DNA of 64,000 bases, from positions 95,588,098-95,652,097 of the forward strand of contig JAMXBB010000009.1 of NCBI GenBank assembly GCA_024138015.1, in the 5' to 3' direction. A program made the position numbers and the translations under genes. Positions 12,274-25,630 of this stretch are shown one piece after another. The DNA is from Lumnitzera littorea. Its lineage: Eukaryota; Streptophyta; Magnoliopsida; Myrtales; Combretaceae. Below the pieces are notes generated by a model. It was not told the origin of the DNA. It worked only from the letters and a program-made list of their open reading frames with translations, and did not search any database. The stretch's first letter is position 1. Each line of letters opens with the position of its first letter.

Positions 12274-14626
12274 ATGGCTTCCTTTCTATCAATATGTTTA
12301 CTTCTCCTGTTTGCTCACACAACATGGTCTCAAGAGATTCAGTCTAATAATGTAACCTTAGGTAAGTCTCTTAGTCCTACCATGAATTCTTCTTGGCTTT
12401 CACCTTCTGGTCTATATGGCTTTGGATTTTATCAGCAAGGCCAAGGCTACAAAGTAGGGATTTTCCTTGCTAAGATTCCTCAGAAAACAGTCGTTTGGAC
12501 GCTTTATCGAGATGATCCACCGGTTTCAGGCAACGCAGCCTTGCAACTCACAACCGATGGCAGGCTTGTGCTAAGATCGTCTGACGGAAGTGAAAGAAGC
12601 ATCAGTGATCCTTCTCGGCCAGCCTTGTTGGCCTCCATGTTCTGGCAACTTTGTGCTGTACAATTTGCGCAACAATGTGGTTTGGCAGAGTTTTGACTAC
12701 CCCACGGATACCCTTTTGCCTACTCAGCGCCTGCTAGCAGGGGAAGAGCTTTTTTCTAGCATTTCCAGCACTGATCATTCGACAGGAATATTTCGTATCA
12801 AGATGCAACATGATGGAAATCTCGTCATGTACCCCACAAACACCTCGGACACAGCTCCATATTCTTATTTCGCCATATGGGCTGTTAGAGGAGACAATGC
12901 ATCGCTTAACATTGATCCTGATGGCCGTATTTACGTGCTTAACACAACTGGTTCCATTGTGGAGAATATAACAGGAGCTTATCCAACTGAAAATATGTCA
13001 TACCGACTGACAATCGATCCTGATGGATTGATGCGATTATATTCCTATAATTTGAATAGCAGCAATGGCAGCTGGTGGCCTGAGTGGACATCTGATACCG
13101 ATAGATGCGCTCCCAAGGGTCTCTGTGGCCTCAACGGATATTGTCAGTTGGTTGACCAAGAAGCACAGTGCCGATGCCCTCCAGGGTTTGATTTTGTTGT
13201 GCAGGGAAATCAGGCTGCTGGTTGCGAAAGGAACTTTACCTTGGAAACATGCAAAGGTGAAGGCACAATCGAGAGATACACGATGGAAGCCATTGATCAT
13301 ATGCAATGGGAAGATGATCCTTATTCGGTTTTATCTCTATCGGATAAAGAAAGCTGTTCAAAGTCTTGTTTAGAGGACTGTGATTGCCATGCTGCACTAT
13401 TTAAGGAAGATTGTAGGAAACAAAGGCTTCCTTTGAGATATGGTAGAATATATTCGGGTGAATCGACCTCTGCTCTCATCAAAGTTGGACCATCAAGTTT
13501 TACGAATACTAACACTAATTCTCCTAGTTTTCCTAGTCCGGGAGGAAAGAAAGAACGGATCAACAAGGACATCTTGATAATCAGCGTTCTGCTAATTGTG
13601 CTTGGATCGGTTATGTTGCTTGTTTCTGTTATGATCATATGCAGAAACAAGACATGGGCATATAAAAAGTGTGATGCCAAAGCAGAGGTTGAGTTCGGGA
13701 CCGATATTACACCTCGATTGTTCACTTACGTTGAACTTGAGTTGTGTACTGGGGGTTTCAAGGAAGAAATTGGCAGAGGTGCATTTGGGACAGTCTACAA
13801 AGGGATGATACAGGACAGCAAGAAACCAATAGCTGTCAAGAGACTAGATAAGTGGCAGCCTGAAGGAGAAAAGGAGTTTCGGACAGAGGTTGAAGTTATT
13901 GGAAGAACACATCATCGAAACCTGGTTCGATTGCTGGGTTATTGCCTGGAAGGACCAAACCGGCTCTTGGTGTACGAGTATATGAGCAATGGATCGCTTG
14001 CAGACATGCTCTTTACACCTGAAAGGCAACCGCCCTGTTGGAAAGAAAGAATGGAGATCGCACGGGACATAGCCAGAGGTATCTTATATTTACATGAAGA
14101 GTGTGAAACACAGATAATTCACTGTGACATTAAGCCGCAAAACATTCTGATGGGCAAATGCGCCAAAATTTCTGATTTTGGGCTCACAAAACTGCTAGCA
14201 CCGGACCAAACAAAGACTTTCACAGGAATAAGAGGCACAAGAGGATATGTTGCACCAGAGTGGCACCGGAGACTGCCCGTGACCGCTAAGGCAGATGTCT
14301 ACAGCTTTGGAGTTGTGCTGCTGGAGATAATATGTTGTAGGAGGAACATCGACTGGTGTCTCTCGGAGAGTGAAGCGGTCCTCGAAGATGCAGTTAGATA
14401 TTGCTTCCTCGCGAGTGAATGCAGAAAGTTGGTGGGTGATGAGGAGGTTGACATGAGAGAACTAGAAGAGGGTGTCATGGTAGGGCTGTGGTGCATCTTT
14501 GAGGATCCGGCCTTTCGCCCTACCATGAAAAAGGTTCTGCATATGCTAGAAGGAACAGCGCATATCCCAATCCCTGCAGTTACATCTTTTTCATCGCAAT
14601 GGTGTAGTTTTAGTACTATTGCTTAA
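12274..14626 (+). pseudogene. G-type lectin S-receptor-like Ser/Thr kinase (LECRK type), frameshifted
   Basis: Single-exon plant receptor kinase of the plasma membrane: the outside lectin/PAN part senses ligand and the inside kinase phosphorylates Ser/Thr. The ATG at 12274 opens a signal peptide (MASFLSICLLLLFAHTTWSQ), then a bulb-type lectin domain. At 12640/12641 the frame shifts: before it the reading is SISDPSRP...ASM, after it SGNFVLYN...WQSFDYPTDTLL in the next frame. Then follow an EGF-like Cys block (near 13106-13200), a PAN-like region with SCLEDCDCHAALF, a membrane helix (13570-13650) and a full kinase: glycine loop GRGAFG 13772-13789, Lys 13838-13840, HCDIKPQN from 14120 (non-RD), DFG 14174-14182, APE 14252-14260. 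The two parts total about 783 residues, near the family's usual 800. Relatives normally have two residues between ASM and SGNF, so a 5-base deletion is likely. No other lesion is seen, so a young pseudogene, an allele or an assembly error all remain possible. Confidence 0.9.
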
Positions 14627-14836
14627 CACTCTCTTTTATTTGTAGGGGCAGACGTTGATGGCACCAGTTAATTAATGAGAGCAAGATAATTATGCAACTC
14701 AAGACCTCCAGTTTTAGAACTATAATAAGTTTTAGATGTACGACAGATTAGTTTAAAGTCATAAACCTAGTAAATTTCAATTGATTTTACATCATTAGTT
14801 AATATATATTGTATGCATTAGAATAGGCATGACCTG

Positions 14837-14842
14837 AATAAA
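14837..14842 (+). terminator. Candidate polyadenylation signal of the receptor kinase
   Basis: AATAAA about 210 bases after the stop codon of the kinase, within an AT-rich 3' flank. Plant signals are loose, so this is only a position-based suggestion. Confidence 0.3.
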
Positions 14843-17323
14843 TGTTCGGGTTCCAGTACAATTCTATATAATAGCACGCATAGAAGTTGTAATTTGAATC
14901 TCAAATAAGGGTCAGTTTATATCGGAAACATTTTCTTAAACACAACTTTTAATAGATCTATTTCTCTAGGGAAAACATCAAACAAAAAAAAAAAAAAAAG
15001 ACCCAATTAAATTCAAGTACTAAATACAATGACAGACAATTAGAGTAATAGTCCTTCTGTTCTAATGTTTTGCACTGAGTCAAAGACTCACTACGCTAAA
15101 AAAGAGAAGCTAATCACTAATCTACTCTCATGCCTAAGTTGATATTGAATTTGTGCTCTTTGTTTCGTTGCAATCTTGTTGTCAGATACTTATTCTTGAA
15201 CCTGAAGTTTATATTTCTAGTTCTTCTAGGTGCCCTTAAGCTTGTGCTTGAGTTGCTTTATCTCTCTTGTCCAAAGTTTCTTCCTCTCCTAGATTCTCTG
15301 TGACTCGGGTGTCTAATAACATTTTTGACTCGGTGCTCCGGCGATCAAACTACTTTCTGGCTTTGTTCTGGTATCTTGGCCTTGTCCCACCATGATTTTC
15401 TAGCATGTCATTTTGCCAAGATTTTCCTATCTGCGATGTCATTTTCACCCACAGACAAATCATGTTGTGTCCCATACTAAAGACCTTTCCGAAAGCAAAA
15501 GCTTTGCCCTCCAATAAGATAATACCTCTTTAAATGCTGAAACAGAAAGATAAATGCATCGAGCACATGATTGCATGCGATGTTTAGAAATATCTCACAA
15601 CATGGGATCCACTATATGGTGATCTATCACAGCTCCTTGTGGTACCCATCTGAATTCCAGGACATTAATAATTGGTCAACAAAGGAAGAAAGAGAAGATA
15701 ACAAGATAAGGAGGCTTTGCTATTTTCATCCTATTCTTAATTTAATTCACCGATGTTGTGGTTGGTGCCAAATCAATAGCTATCAATCAATTCAATCAAG
15801 AAGACAGTAACATTTTGTCCTTCAAATATAGAATCATATTGAGCATTTCATCGAATTCGCATATTTTCATGTGCAATCATGGCTTAGCATATATCTATTA
15901 AGGGCTTGCTGTTGTTATTAATAACTCCCAGTATCGATTGTAAAAAATTCCTTGCTGCAATTGCCACTCATAAGAAGCAATTGTGTCGATTGCATGACAA
16001 CTTGGGGCGTTTGTTCTGCAAACAAATGTTCTCCGAACTTTTTTGAGGTTCATTACAGTAATTAAAGTCTTATAATTATCAAATACCATGTCATTTACTT
16101 AAAAAGTTGCGGATACCACATGTTTTTTAGTAATAAATGAACATGGGAGGCAAAGATAACAGCCTATAGATGATATTGATATTTAAGAAAGTGTCAATAA
16201 AAAATAATGAAAATGATTTTTGCTTTTGAGAAAAGGGAATCGTTTTCTTCATTTTCTATTATTGTTAACCAGTTCCTACTAAAAGCTACCGGTCAATGTA
16301 ACCATATGAATTTACAACGATTATATTTATAAGCTATAAAAAATTTTAGTTCAGCAAAGTCCAAAACGTTTCCTCGAATAGATCGTAAATACAAAGAGCA
16401 GATGACCATCGATTCGAGTATTGCACATCATTGGGGAAAGAGGATACTGTTTTATTTATGATGAAACTGATAACCACGATTGATAAGTCTAGTTTATGTT
16501 AAAAATGAATGGATGATACAACCAATCCACCGAATTCATCAAAAGACAGGTGATTTACTGCAATATATACAATGTGCACACGCATCCGAAACGAATGAGA
16601 CTTTTTCATTACATAGAGCCATGATCATACTTTGCACGCTGCGGCAAACTCAGTTAGTTGTGTCTTTACAATAGAAACCATAAATTTTGCCGTAGATGAA
16701 TTTCAGAAAGTAAAAACTTGCTGTGGACAGTGAAATTAGATTCGGCAAAAGCAGGTTTAGCATCTTAGGTAATTCATGATGCCTTCTCTTCCTGTAATTG
16801 TAGTTGCATTTTATGTCATTCTGTTGTCTTAATCTTCCTCGCTGATGATCACTTGAAATACTACATTTAATATTTAAACCATAGTTAGTTTTCTTGATCT
16901 CCCGTGTTTTACATTCCATAATTTTTATTTTCGATGTTTTGTATGTCTATAGTTTACTTTGTTATGCTTATGTAACTATTGCTCAACCATTAAAATTGAA
17001 ATAGGAAAAAAAAAATAACAAAATAACAAAAAAAAAAGCACGTTAATGTCTACTCTATAAGATCAAACATCAAAATGTATCGAGTTCACCAATAGGCATA
17101 TTATAACTATTGACTTATTTTAATCACTAATTCTCATGCAAAAAGGTTTAATTAATATATCAAGTGCATTAAACATATTCAAAAACAAAGTTCTTCTATC
17201 ATTTTTGGATTTTTCTATATTGAGGTTCTTTCAAATGTAAAACAATGAAAAATCATGTCTGTAGGTGCTCAAAGTCAAGAGAGAGTTAATTACTATACCA
17301 AACATATATATATAAAAAAAAAA
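14843..17323. other. No recognisable gene downstream of the kinase
   Basis: 15060-15560 is less AT-rich. Read on the minus strand, part of it gives a protein-like phrase (KSWWDKAKIP) that I cannot place. Open frames at 15571-15810, 15898-16089 and 16650-16919 have no domain, signal or neighbour support. 16990-17040 contains A-runs. Confidence 0.3.
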
Positions 17324-18935
17324 GGGAAAAAGGTATAAATTTAGTCAATATTTGCCATCTTTCCTATTTGAGTTCTAAACATTTAATTTTTTCTATTTCA
17401 GTCGTTAACATTTTTACCTTTTTTATTTGAATTCTAAACCTTTAATTTTTTTTTTTAATTTCAATCTTCAACATTTATAAAATTTTACAAATAAATCCTT
17501 TGTTAGTTTATCGTTGGTTTTCCCATTAGCAATGACACATAATATGATATGATTCTTCTAAATAATTAATTTAATTAAATAAATTTATAATATATATTAT
17601 TTAAGTAAAATTACTTGAAAAATAAATGATACATAAAATTTATTTAAAAATAAAAAATAATGAAAAAAAGGAAAACTTAAATAATTAAAGTAAATAAAAT
17701 ATCCTAAATGATTAAATATTTAAGAATATAAATAAAAAATAAAAATTAGAAAAATTTAAAAATAAAAACTAACTTAAAAAATTGTAATATCCTACAACCT
17801 CAACTTGCTAGCTTTTGAGCAATTCATATCCTTATAGAAAAAAAATATGTACTTATAAGTTAGGTTAATAAATATAAAACGGTCTATACTAGCTTTATTA
17901 GTGACCATAAGAATGTTGGTCTTAGCAGTAAAATAATAAATATAATAATATTACTAGTAACACGAGATATTATGTAAAAGTAATTTATAGTCATTTATCA
18001 TAATAAAATACATACCTACAAATTAATGAAACCACAAATATATAATAAACATATATTAGCTAGATAATTAACAAATCATTATTAAGTGATGCTTCGAATG
18101 CAATGTATGGTGCATAAATATAATGCAAGAACCCCTAGCAACAATAGTAAACGGTGAATTAAAAATATGATAGTTTATATTCATTCACTTAGTCAAATTA
18201 TATTAGCATGTGGAATCATTTGGAAATTAAACTTAATTAGCCAAATATCTACTCTTAAGTGGACTAACTAGAAGCATTCATAAGTATAAGAATATCTAAA
18301 TTGTACTTAGATTTGGATATGCAATTATAAATTAATAAGAAATTAATTGAAAAGTTTAGTACTCGATACACCCACTCTAAAAATTATGATTCATAACATC
18401 GTTTTTTGAATTAAGTTAAACTCTCATGATTAGATAATAAAAAATATAAGAAATAATTGTATCGTTTTGATAACTCAAATTAAAATCATTTATATACAAT
18501 TTTCTTCGAACTAATAATTTTTTAAAGTCTAATAACTACAATGTAAAGTTTTATAATTTTAGATATAGCTTATGGTGAATTTATTAAAATCAATTACCTA
18601 ATCTTAATAATTTGATATTAGTAAGTGAAATTATATATAAGATGTATATGAATAAGTCACAAATAATTAATATAACTTATTTATATATTATATTACTAAT
18701 ATTTTTATTAATAATTATGTTAAAACATTCCCAAAATAACAAATATACGAGAAGAAAATTATGATTATGAATAAATAAAATATTCTTTGAATTTTTCTAA
18801 AGTTTGGATAACTATTAAATAAATTATAATAAATGCACCAAAATATCTTAAAAGGAAAAAAAAAAGAAGAAGAAAAGAATTAAAAAAAAAAAAAGAAATA
18901 CAAACCACCTTGCTTATAGCAATGAATCTACACAT

Positions 18936-19045
18936 TATATATATATATATGGCTACAAAGCCATTTACAAGGATTTCAAAGAAAGAAAAGGAGAGGGGAG
19001 CAAAGAGAGAGACAAAGAGAGAGAGTAAGAGAGAAAGAGACGGCG
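18936..19045 (+). promoter_or_regulatory. LTR core promoter candidate: TATA run plus GAGA tract
   Basis: A tatatatatatatgg run is followed about 35 bases later by a purine tract of gagag words. The same order is kept in the other LTR (TATAAATATGG near 26757, GAGA tract near 26800-26870), although flanking bases differ. The preserved arrangement suggests the U3 promoter and early R region. Minus-strand open frames over these tracts are composition artefacts. Confidence 0.4.
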
Positions 19046-19790
19046 AGGATAAAAGAAAAAAAATGGAATAAGGGGAAGACAAAGTAAAAAAAGGATAAAT
19101 TGTGGAAGAGATGAGTTAGAAGACAATCTAGTTTCCAATGTTTAATATTTTTAGGTAATCTCATTTTCATAATTATAAATATTGTTTTTAATTGATATAT
19201 AATAGTCTTAGAAAAGATATATCAATAACCCAATTATTTTTCTAAATGAAGTATTTTATCCATATAATTTCATAAATATTTTTTTTTTAAGTTTTGAACT
19301 TAAAATATTGATAACTATATTTTTATTTCTTCCATCTCATAACTGTAAATGAGCTCATTAAATATATATTGATATGAATCATATTTCCCATGTATATGGT
19401 TGAAGATGTAACAATATGAATTAAATGTGAGTAGCAAGCTAGCATAAAACATTATTAATGACTCTATTGTATATATATATATTACATATAGATAACTAGA
19501 TAAATCTTACAAAAAAAAAAAGAATTTAAATTAAACCATGCATTTAAAACAGTGTTTAATTAACCTTACCATTAATACATGTAGTACATATAGAGAGTTT
19601 AAGTACAAGATAAATACATATTGTACTATATTTTAAACGCAATTCGTATTATTTGAAAAATATATAAGTATGTTATAAACATATATTACTCATTAGAATG
19701 ATATTTTCACTAATTTGATATAACAAGCACTCAATATTATATAGTAAATACGTATGATCATTATGTTGCACTATATTGCAAATATATTTA

Positions 19791-20702
19791 TAGGGGTGCA
19801 AATGGGTAGATTTGGAATGGGTTTAGCAATTCTAGTACCTATCCCATTATTTGTAATGTATCCTAGAATTCGCCTAAAATCCTATAAGGTTTTGAGAATG
19901 TTACTCAAAACTCGTCAGATAAGCCTATTGGGAAACTTAGTTCTTGAACCTAAAACCTGTTTTCCTCCTTTTCTTTTATTCTATAAATGGAAAGCAATAA
20001 TACAAATCAACAATGGACTATCAAATTAGAAATTGTCTAGAATTTATTTCAACAAACAATATGCTCTTTGTTCTTGTTACAAGTAAAGAAAACCTCTAAA
20101 ACTATTGCTTGACTAAATCCCATTACTATCCAATAGAGAAAAAATTGCTTTTATACTATGTAAACAAAAAAATAGCATACATTATAGTATAAACATCTTT
20201 ACAATTATCATTCATATAGTTTTACACTACAACAAGGGGCAAAAATGCTTTCCTATTAACCAAAAAAAATAAATAAATAAGGAAATAAATAAAAGAATCA
20301 ACTCTACAAGCAAAGCAAATCTGATACTCTACATGTTAAAATATAGCAGCATCTCCATAATAATATAAACCCAAAAGGATTAACTCTTTACTTTATTATA
20401 TTAGATTCACTATAATCAAATATAATGATATCATGTCTATACCTAATTAAAGGTATGAAATTTAAGAATTTACTAGTTTTTTAACTGATAGTTTTTATAT
20501 CCTATAATATATATAATACTTAAGTTACTTATTACTGAGTAACAAGTTTGGTAATGAGATTTTTACAAAACCCAAAACCTTATAAGGTTTTTAGGCATTT
20601 CCCAAAACATGTCCTAAAACCTTATTAGAAAATAACCTATAAGGTTTTTACTAGGTCGAGCAAGTCAAGAATCTTATTACAACTTACCTAGTTGCATCCC
20701 TA
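19791..20702. mobile_element. Non-autonomous hAT-type element, 912 bp
   Basis: Inserted in the left LTR and absent from the right one. Ends read TAGGGGTGCAAATGGG and, inverted, TAGGGATGCAACTAGG. A perfect 8-bp target duplication, tatattta, lies at 19783-19790 and 20703-20710, the size expected for hAT transposases. The right LTR keeps the empty site (near 28180-28195). The only open frame (19754-20029) crosses the border and encodes nothing recognisable, so movement would need a transposase from elsewhere. Confidence 0.88.
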
Positions 20703-22153
20703 TATATTTATAACAAAAGTTACATGATAAGTAATATACTATGATTATACATATTCCATTTGTATATATGTAATAAAATGATATAGATATTTGATAATGT
20801 TTTATATGAATTATAGGGGCTAGTTGATTTACTTAATAACCTTAAGGTAAACAATATGATAATTACATAAAGAAATATTTTAACATCTTATCATTAAAAC
20901 CTATCAAACTTGAATCTTATGTATACACACTAAGCTTAATCACCAATTCAAGAAATATACCTAGAAAGGTAAGTATATTAGATATACTTTGTCTTAATAT
21001 CATATTTATCTTAATTTCTACTCTATCTTATCCAGGATTAGCAGGCCAGACCTAAGAACCTATTAGAGACGTTTAGGGATAATTGGCTAGGAGGTCAAGT
21101 AAATGGGATTTGTGAAGAGTAGAGTATATACTCGTTTGTGCTTGTAAGTAGTTATTTGTACATATGTTATGCTCGTGCTTGATTACTGAGATGCTGACTG
21201 GTAGTTAAGCTATATGTTTTGATGTGTTGCTTGACCTTGTTTGATATGTTATGAATTGGTTGATCACTTCTTACTAGACTATTTAAAATATGAACCAAAA
21301 CTATAAATAGACATGCATCACATCCTACAAGGGAATTGTTAGGTTTTTTTAGCTAAATTCCGACACCTTCAATGACACATAGTGAGTTGGCCTTTCCTTA
21401 CCCTTGGTCAAACTAAATAATAGAAGAAGAGGTTGTGGCGAGGTTGGGGGCATTAGGTTTCAAAGGTAGTTGTGAGCATAGCTAGAGTCTTCAATGTACA
21501 AACCTAAAATTGGTCATAAGAGGGCATCATAACCTTTATAATCAGCATTGTAATCGTTATATCGCAACTCTTTAGCCCAAGTTAGAGCAGGTGTAATTTG
21601 TCTAACTTTACGATGGACCAGATAATATTGTGCGGATAGCACATTGTTTGTTTATGCATTGTACATAATAATTGTTTAATAACTTGAATGCTTTGCTTAG
21701 CTTGTATATGCTTTTTGCCTCTTGCTCCTTACTAAGGCCATGGTTCTTTAGCGTATTCCCCTATAGTTTTCTTATAAGATAGCAATTGAAACATTAAGTA
21801 GGCTAAGAATAAAAAAATATAAGAGTTATTTTAGCAATCTTCACAAAAAGGTTAATTCTTGATAAGAATATAGTTTATTCCAAGTAAGGCCAAATGTAGA
21901 AATATGAATGCTATCAATTTACTATATGGTAAGGGATTCTAATTCTCTACAATCTTGGAAAGTAGTAAGATATTTAATCCTATAGTTATTTTATATTATG
22001 TATTTATATATAATATGATTAGGTAAAATGATTAAATAAGTAAGTAGAATCTTGTGATCTCTTACTCACAAAATAGCTATCACATGATAAGTGTATACTT
22101 GGCATGATGGATTTAGATTGTTTCTACCAAACCCCCTTGTAGTGTTACAGGAG

Positions 22154-22167
22154 TGATATTAGAGCCC
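22154..22167 (+). promoter_or_regulatory. Primer-binding site of the LARD-like element
   Basis: TGATATTAGAGCCC starts four bases after the 5' LTR. It resembles TGGTATCAGAGC, the complement of the 3' end of plant initiator tRNA-Met, with two transitions. This would prime minus-strand DNA synthesis. Confidence 0.75.
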
Positions 22168-25100
22168 TAAGTTGTTAGAGATAAGACTAACTTATCAAAT
22201 AGTGAGATGGGGTAGTACTTGGGTAGATAAGTTAGATAAAGTAACTAAAAGAATTAAGTCTTAACGCATATCTACATGTGTAAATGTATATATTTATACA
22301 TATATATGTTTATATCATCTTTCAAATTAATAGGCGACTCAAGAAATGCTAACTTAAAATTTTACAATCTTGTTTAAATTGTTTGGATCTAATCTAATCA
22401 AACAACTGAAGTTTAAAGAAAAGACAAGTAACCTATGAATTGAAATAGAATAGTATAGTGAAAGTCTAGAATACTACTTAAGAGAATGAATAAAATTAAA
22501 ATAAAAAGGAATGAAAGTAGATAATTTCTTCTATTACTTCCTTCTTTTGTTGTTTATATGTTGTGTACAGATATATATGTGGATACATGTGCTTTTCCCT
22601 TGTTGATTATGTATTTTATTTATATTAGCTTGCGATTAGCTTAGTGATGTTCTTATAAATATTTTATGCTATTAATTAAAGCTTACAATAGGAAAAAGAT
22701 TACTAGTGCGTAGGTAACATGCTATTTTGAGAATTTGTTAAGATCTCTTCAAGAATTCTAAAAATGAAGACACTAAGAAAATGTAATTGTATAACTTTTG
22801 TTGTAAAGGAAGTTAATCCTTAGCTGCTTAGGAATGGGTATGACAACTTGTACATTCATTAAACAAAATTTAACTTTATATTGTAATGCAAACACTTCTA
22901 TAAATATATACAATTTAATAATGTTACTATTCTATGCATATAACCTATATACGTATAGATATAAACTTATTACAAGAACCTTAATCTAAGTATAGGTATA
23001 ACTATGTAAACTAAAGCACATCCAAATAGAAACTTAAACCTAAAATAATAGAATTTTTCACAAACACTAAATAATGAATAAAAAAATCCACCACAACCAC
23101 AACAAAGGTCAATAGTGATACAATAAAGCATTTGAATTAGAAAAATAGTATATCAAATATCAAATCACAAACATAAAGAAAATACTTTGACAATATGAAA
23201 CTATCTCATAAAACTATTTTAGTAAGTAATAACGCATAACAAAAGTGATTGTGATAACAATCTACCGATTCATATGCAATCGTAACATAATGTGATAATA
23301 AATAAGATTCAAACTCAAAGAAAAGAAAAAAGGGATCAATAAATTTTATATATGCACTGTACACATATGAGATGGGAATGGCGAATTATTGGTCTTCCTT
23401 GTGTCCAACTATGTCAGTCCATATCAAACCATGTCAATGCTTTTATCATGAGGTGTCATGTATATCAAATTGAGTTACCATCATGTTGACACCATCTTAA
23501 GCTAATATTGTGTCAAGATTTGCCTTCCCTACTTATATGAATGTCCATGCTAAATTATATAAGATGTCAACTATATAACACTAAAATAATAATAAATATT
23601 TATAGTGAAATAAAGAATAATACAATGAGTGAAGATGATAGTTAAATAAAGAGATTTAGACAAGTAGATGCATATTTCTCAATATTCACAATGATAAAAA
23701 AGAAAAAGAAATAATATTTATAAATAAATAGCAAACACCAATCATATGTAATAGAACAACAATACCAATATGAATAATAATAATTGAGGTTATAGCAAGA
23801 AAAATTAAAGTAACAGTAATGGTAATTAGGCATGTATAACATCAATCAAAAGAACTAAATAGAAAAATGAGTACAATTACCAATATTGCTAAACATATTG
23901 AAAATACACAAAATAAAAAATGGTAAAATTTGATAACATGTAATTGTAGAATATATAAATAGAAAGTTTATAAGTATAATGTATGCATGATGCAAATCAA
24001 CGAGAAGAAAAATTAAAGGTATAAGTGTCACATTATACTATAAAAAGCTTTAACCTTTACTTTACAATTTACTCTAACAAAAAACCTTTTGCAAGTGAAA
24101 GTCTTTTAAATTTCTAAAAATGCACATTTTAAGACTTATCACACTAATAACCAAATACTTGATGAGTTAAGCTTTCTAGTCAAGATAGAATTTTATAAAA
24201 AAAAAAAAACAAAACAAAACTTCACTGTAGTTTACAATTTAAAGAAAAATAAAAAAGATCAATGTATATTCTGCAATAAGAAAGCATTGCATAAGTTAAG
24301 AACTATAGTATACAATGCATATGATCTCATTTTAGGTGACTAGATTAGATTAAGCAAGATGAAATTTTAGTATTCATGGTATACTATAGAATAAGTCATG
24401 AAAAGGATGTAATGTGATGGAATTAAAGAATTATAGGTTGTCTAAAGGAAATTTATATGAGAAGTTGAGGGATATGCAAAATGAAAAGAAGTTATCTAGA
24501 CTGAAATGTTAAAAGGGTTACATGAAATGAAACGAAACCATAAAAACTGTTGCCCCAAAAGGATAAAGCAATAACATTAACTTTTACAAGTTTATTCAAA
24601 AGTTGAAAGCATGTAGGAAAAAAAAAACGGATAGTTATAAATCCTAATGGAGATTGGTTAACATGAATGTTTGAGTCAGTTGAGGGAAAGAAAATGAAGT
24701 AACTCTAAGAAGCTTGTATGTAATAAAGGAAATAATAAGCTTTATTTAAATTAGTGGTCCGATGATGGCTTATAGACTTAGAGATTGAAGTAGAGGATCT
24801 ATCGAATTGACCAGTTTTGGAAACCAAAATATAAAAGCTAATCCTTCAACTTAATGAAGGCAAACCATGTAATGTAAGCTTAGTTAAGGTGATAGATAAT
24901 CTCAAAGTAATATATCAAATCTTATTTGAGAGACCTAAAAGATATGACAATAAGGCCATGAAAGTATTATATACTATTATAAGTAAAATAGATGATAGGC
25001 TAAATAATCATTGCTAGCGTTAATGCCTTTAGTATGAGAAATGGAAATTACCAAAGCCATTAACACAAGAGTATGTATCTATAAAGGGTAAATAGTGATA

Positions 25101-25613
25101 TAGTAAGATCATATAATAAATCATAAGATATGAGTGATCTTGTTAAGGAATATAAAGCTAATTAAAAAAAATACTAAATACTTGGTGTGAATGTAAAATA
25201 ATTTAATTTGCTAAATAATGTAAATAAGTATATTCACTTTTTACACTAGGAACTTGTGTAAATATAGTCAAAAACAAGTTTTAAGTACACAAACTCATAT
25301 AACAATTAATACTTTATAGACAAGTTTTACAATAAGTACAAAATAGACACTTGTAAATGGAATAGAGACTTAGCCACCATGTTTTCACCATATTATTAAA
25401 CTGAAACAAAGTAGGAATGGTAATATGAATCTAGCTTTTTTCCCTTTACATCATCTTAGGTCAATCACAACATTATATGTTTACTAGAAATAAAAACGCA
25501 TCATTTGTATTTATAAATGGAAGCTTAGATAGAGGTCTGAGATATGTAGCTTTTGAAAAATAAACTCGATTAACATCACTATAGAAAAGTTTCGACAACA
25601 AAACTTTTTCGAT
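22168..25613 (+). other. Internal domain of the LARD-like element, apparently non-coding
   Basis: About 3.4 kb with no open frame above 67 residues; the single one (23642-23845, minus) is Tyr/Phe-rich low complexity. I searched all frames by eye for YVDD/FxDD, zinc-knuckle, DTG/DSG and integrase HHCC or DDE patterns and found none. It may act as packaging and RNA-structure sequence, as proposed for LARD interiors, but nothing in the sequence proves that. Confidence 0.6.
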
Positions 25614-25630
25614 GGGGGAAGAATGAAGAA
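25614..25630 (+). promoter_or_regulatory. Polypurine tract of the LARD-like element
   Basis: gggggaagaatgaagaa directly precedes the TG of the 3' LTR, as expected for the plus-strand primer. It is purine-only except for one T. Confidence 0.75.

Larger units (their letters stand above)
17783..22149 (+). repeat. 5' LTR of the LARD-like element
   Basis: 4367 bp, from TGTAATATCC to GTGTTACA. Contains a TATA-like run (18936-18951), a GAGA-rich tract (18980-19045) and a 912-bp hAT-type insertion at 19791-20702. Collinear with 25631-29624 over its whole length apart from the secondary insertions. Confidence 0.87.

Noticed and set aside
13037..14526. Open frames on other frames and strands inside the receptor kinase
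   Set aside because: Shadows of the kinase frame, with no domain content.
18765..19170. Minus-strand open frames rich in Ser/Leu/Phe, and their counterparts at 26524-27009
   Set aside because: They are translations of the GAGA-rich tract in both LTRs; low complexity, no start context and not conserved as protein between the two copies.
23642..23845. Possible protein in the LARD interior
   Set aside because: Tyr/Phe/Cys low-complexity reading of AT-rich DNA, without family motifs.
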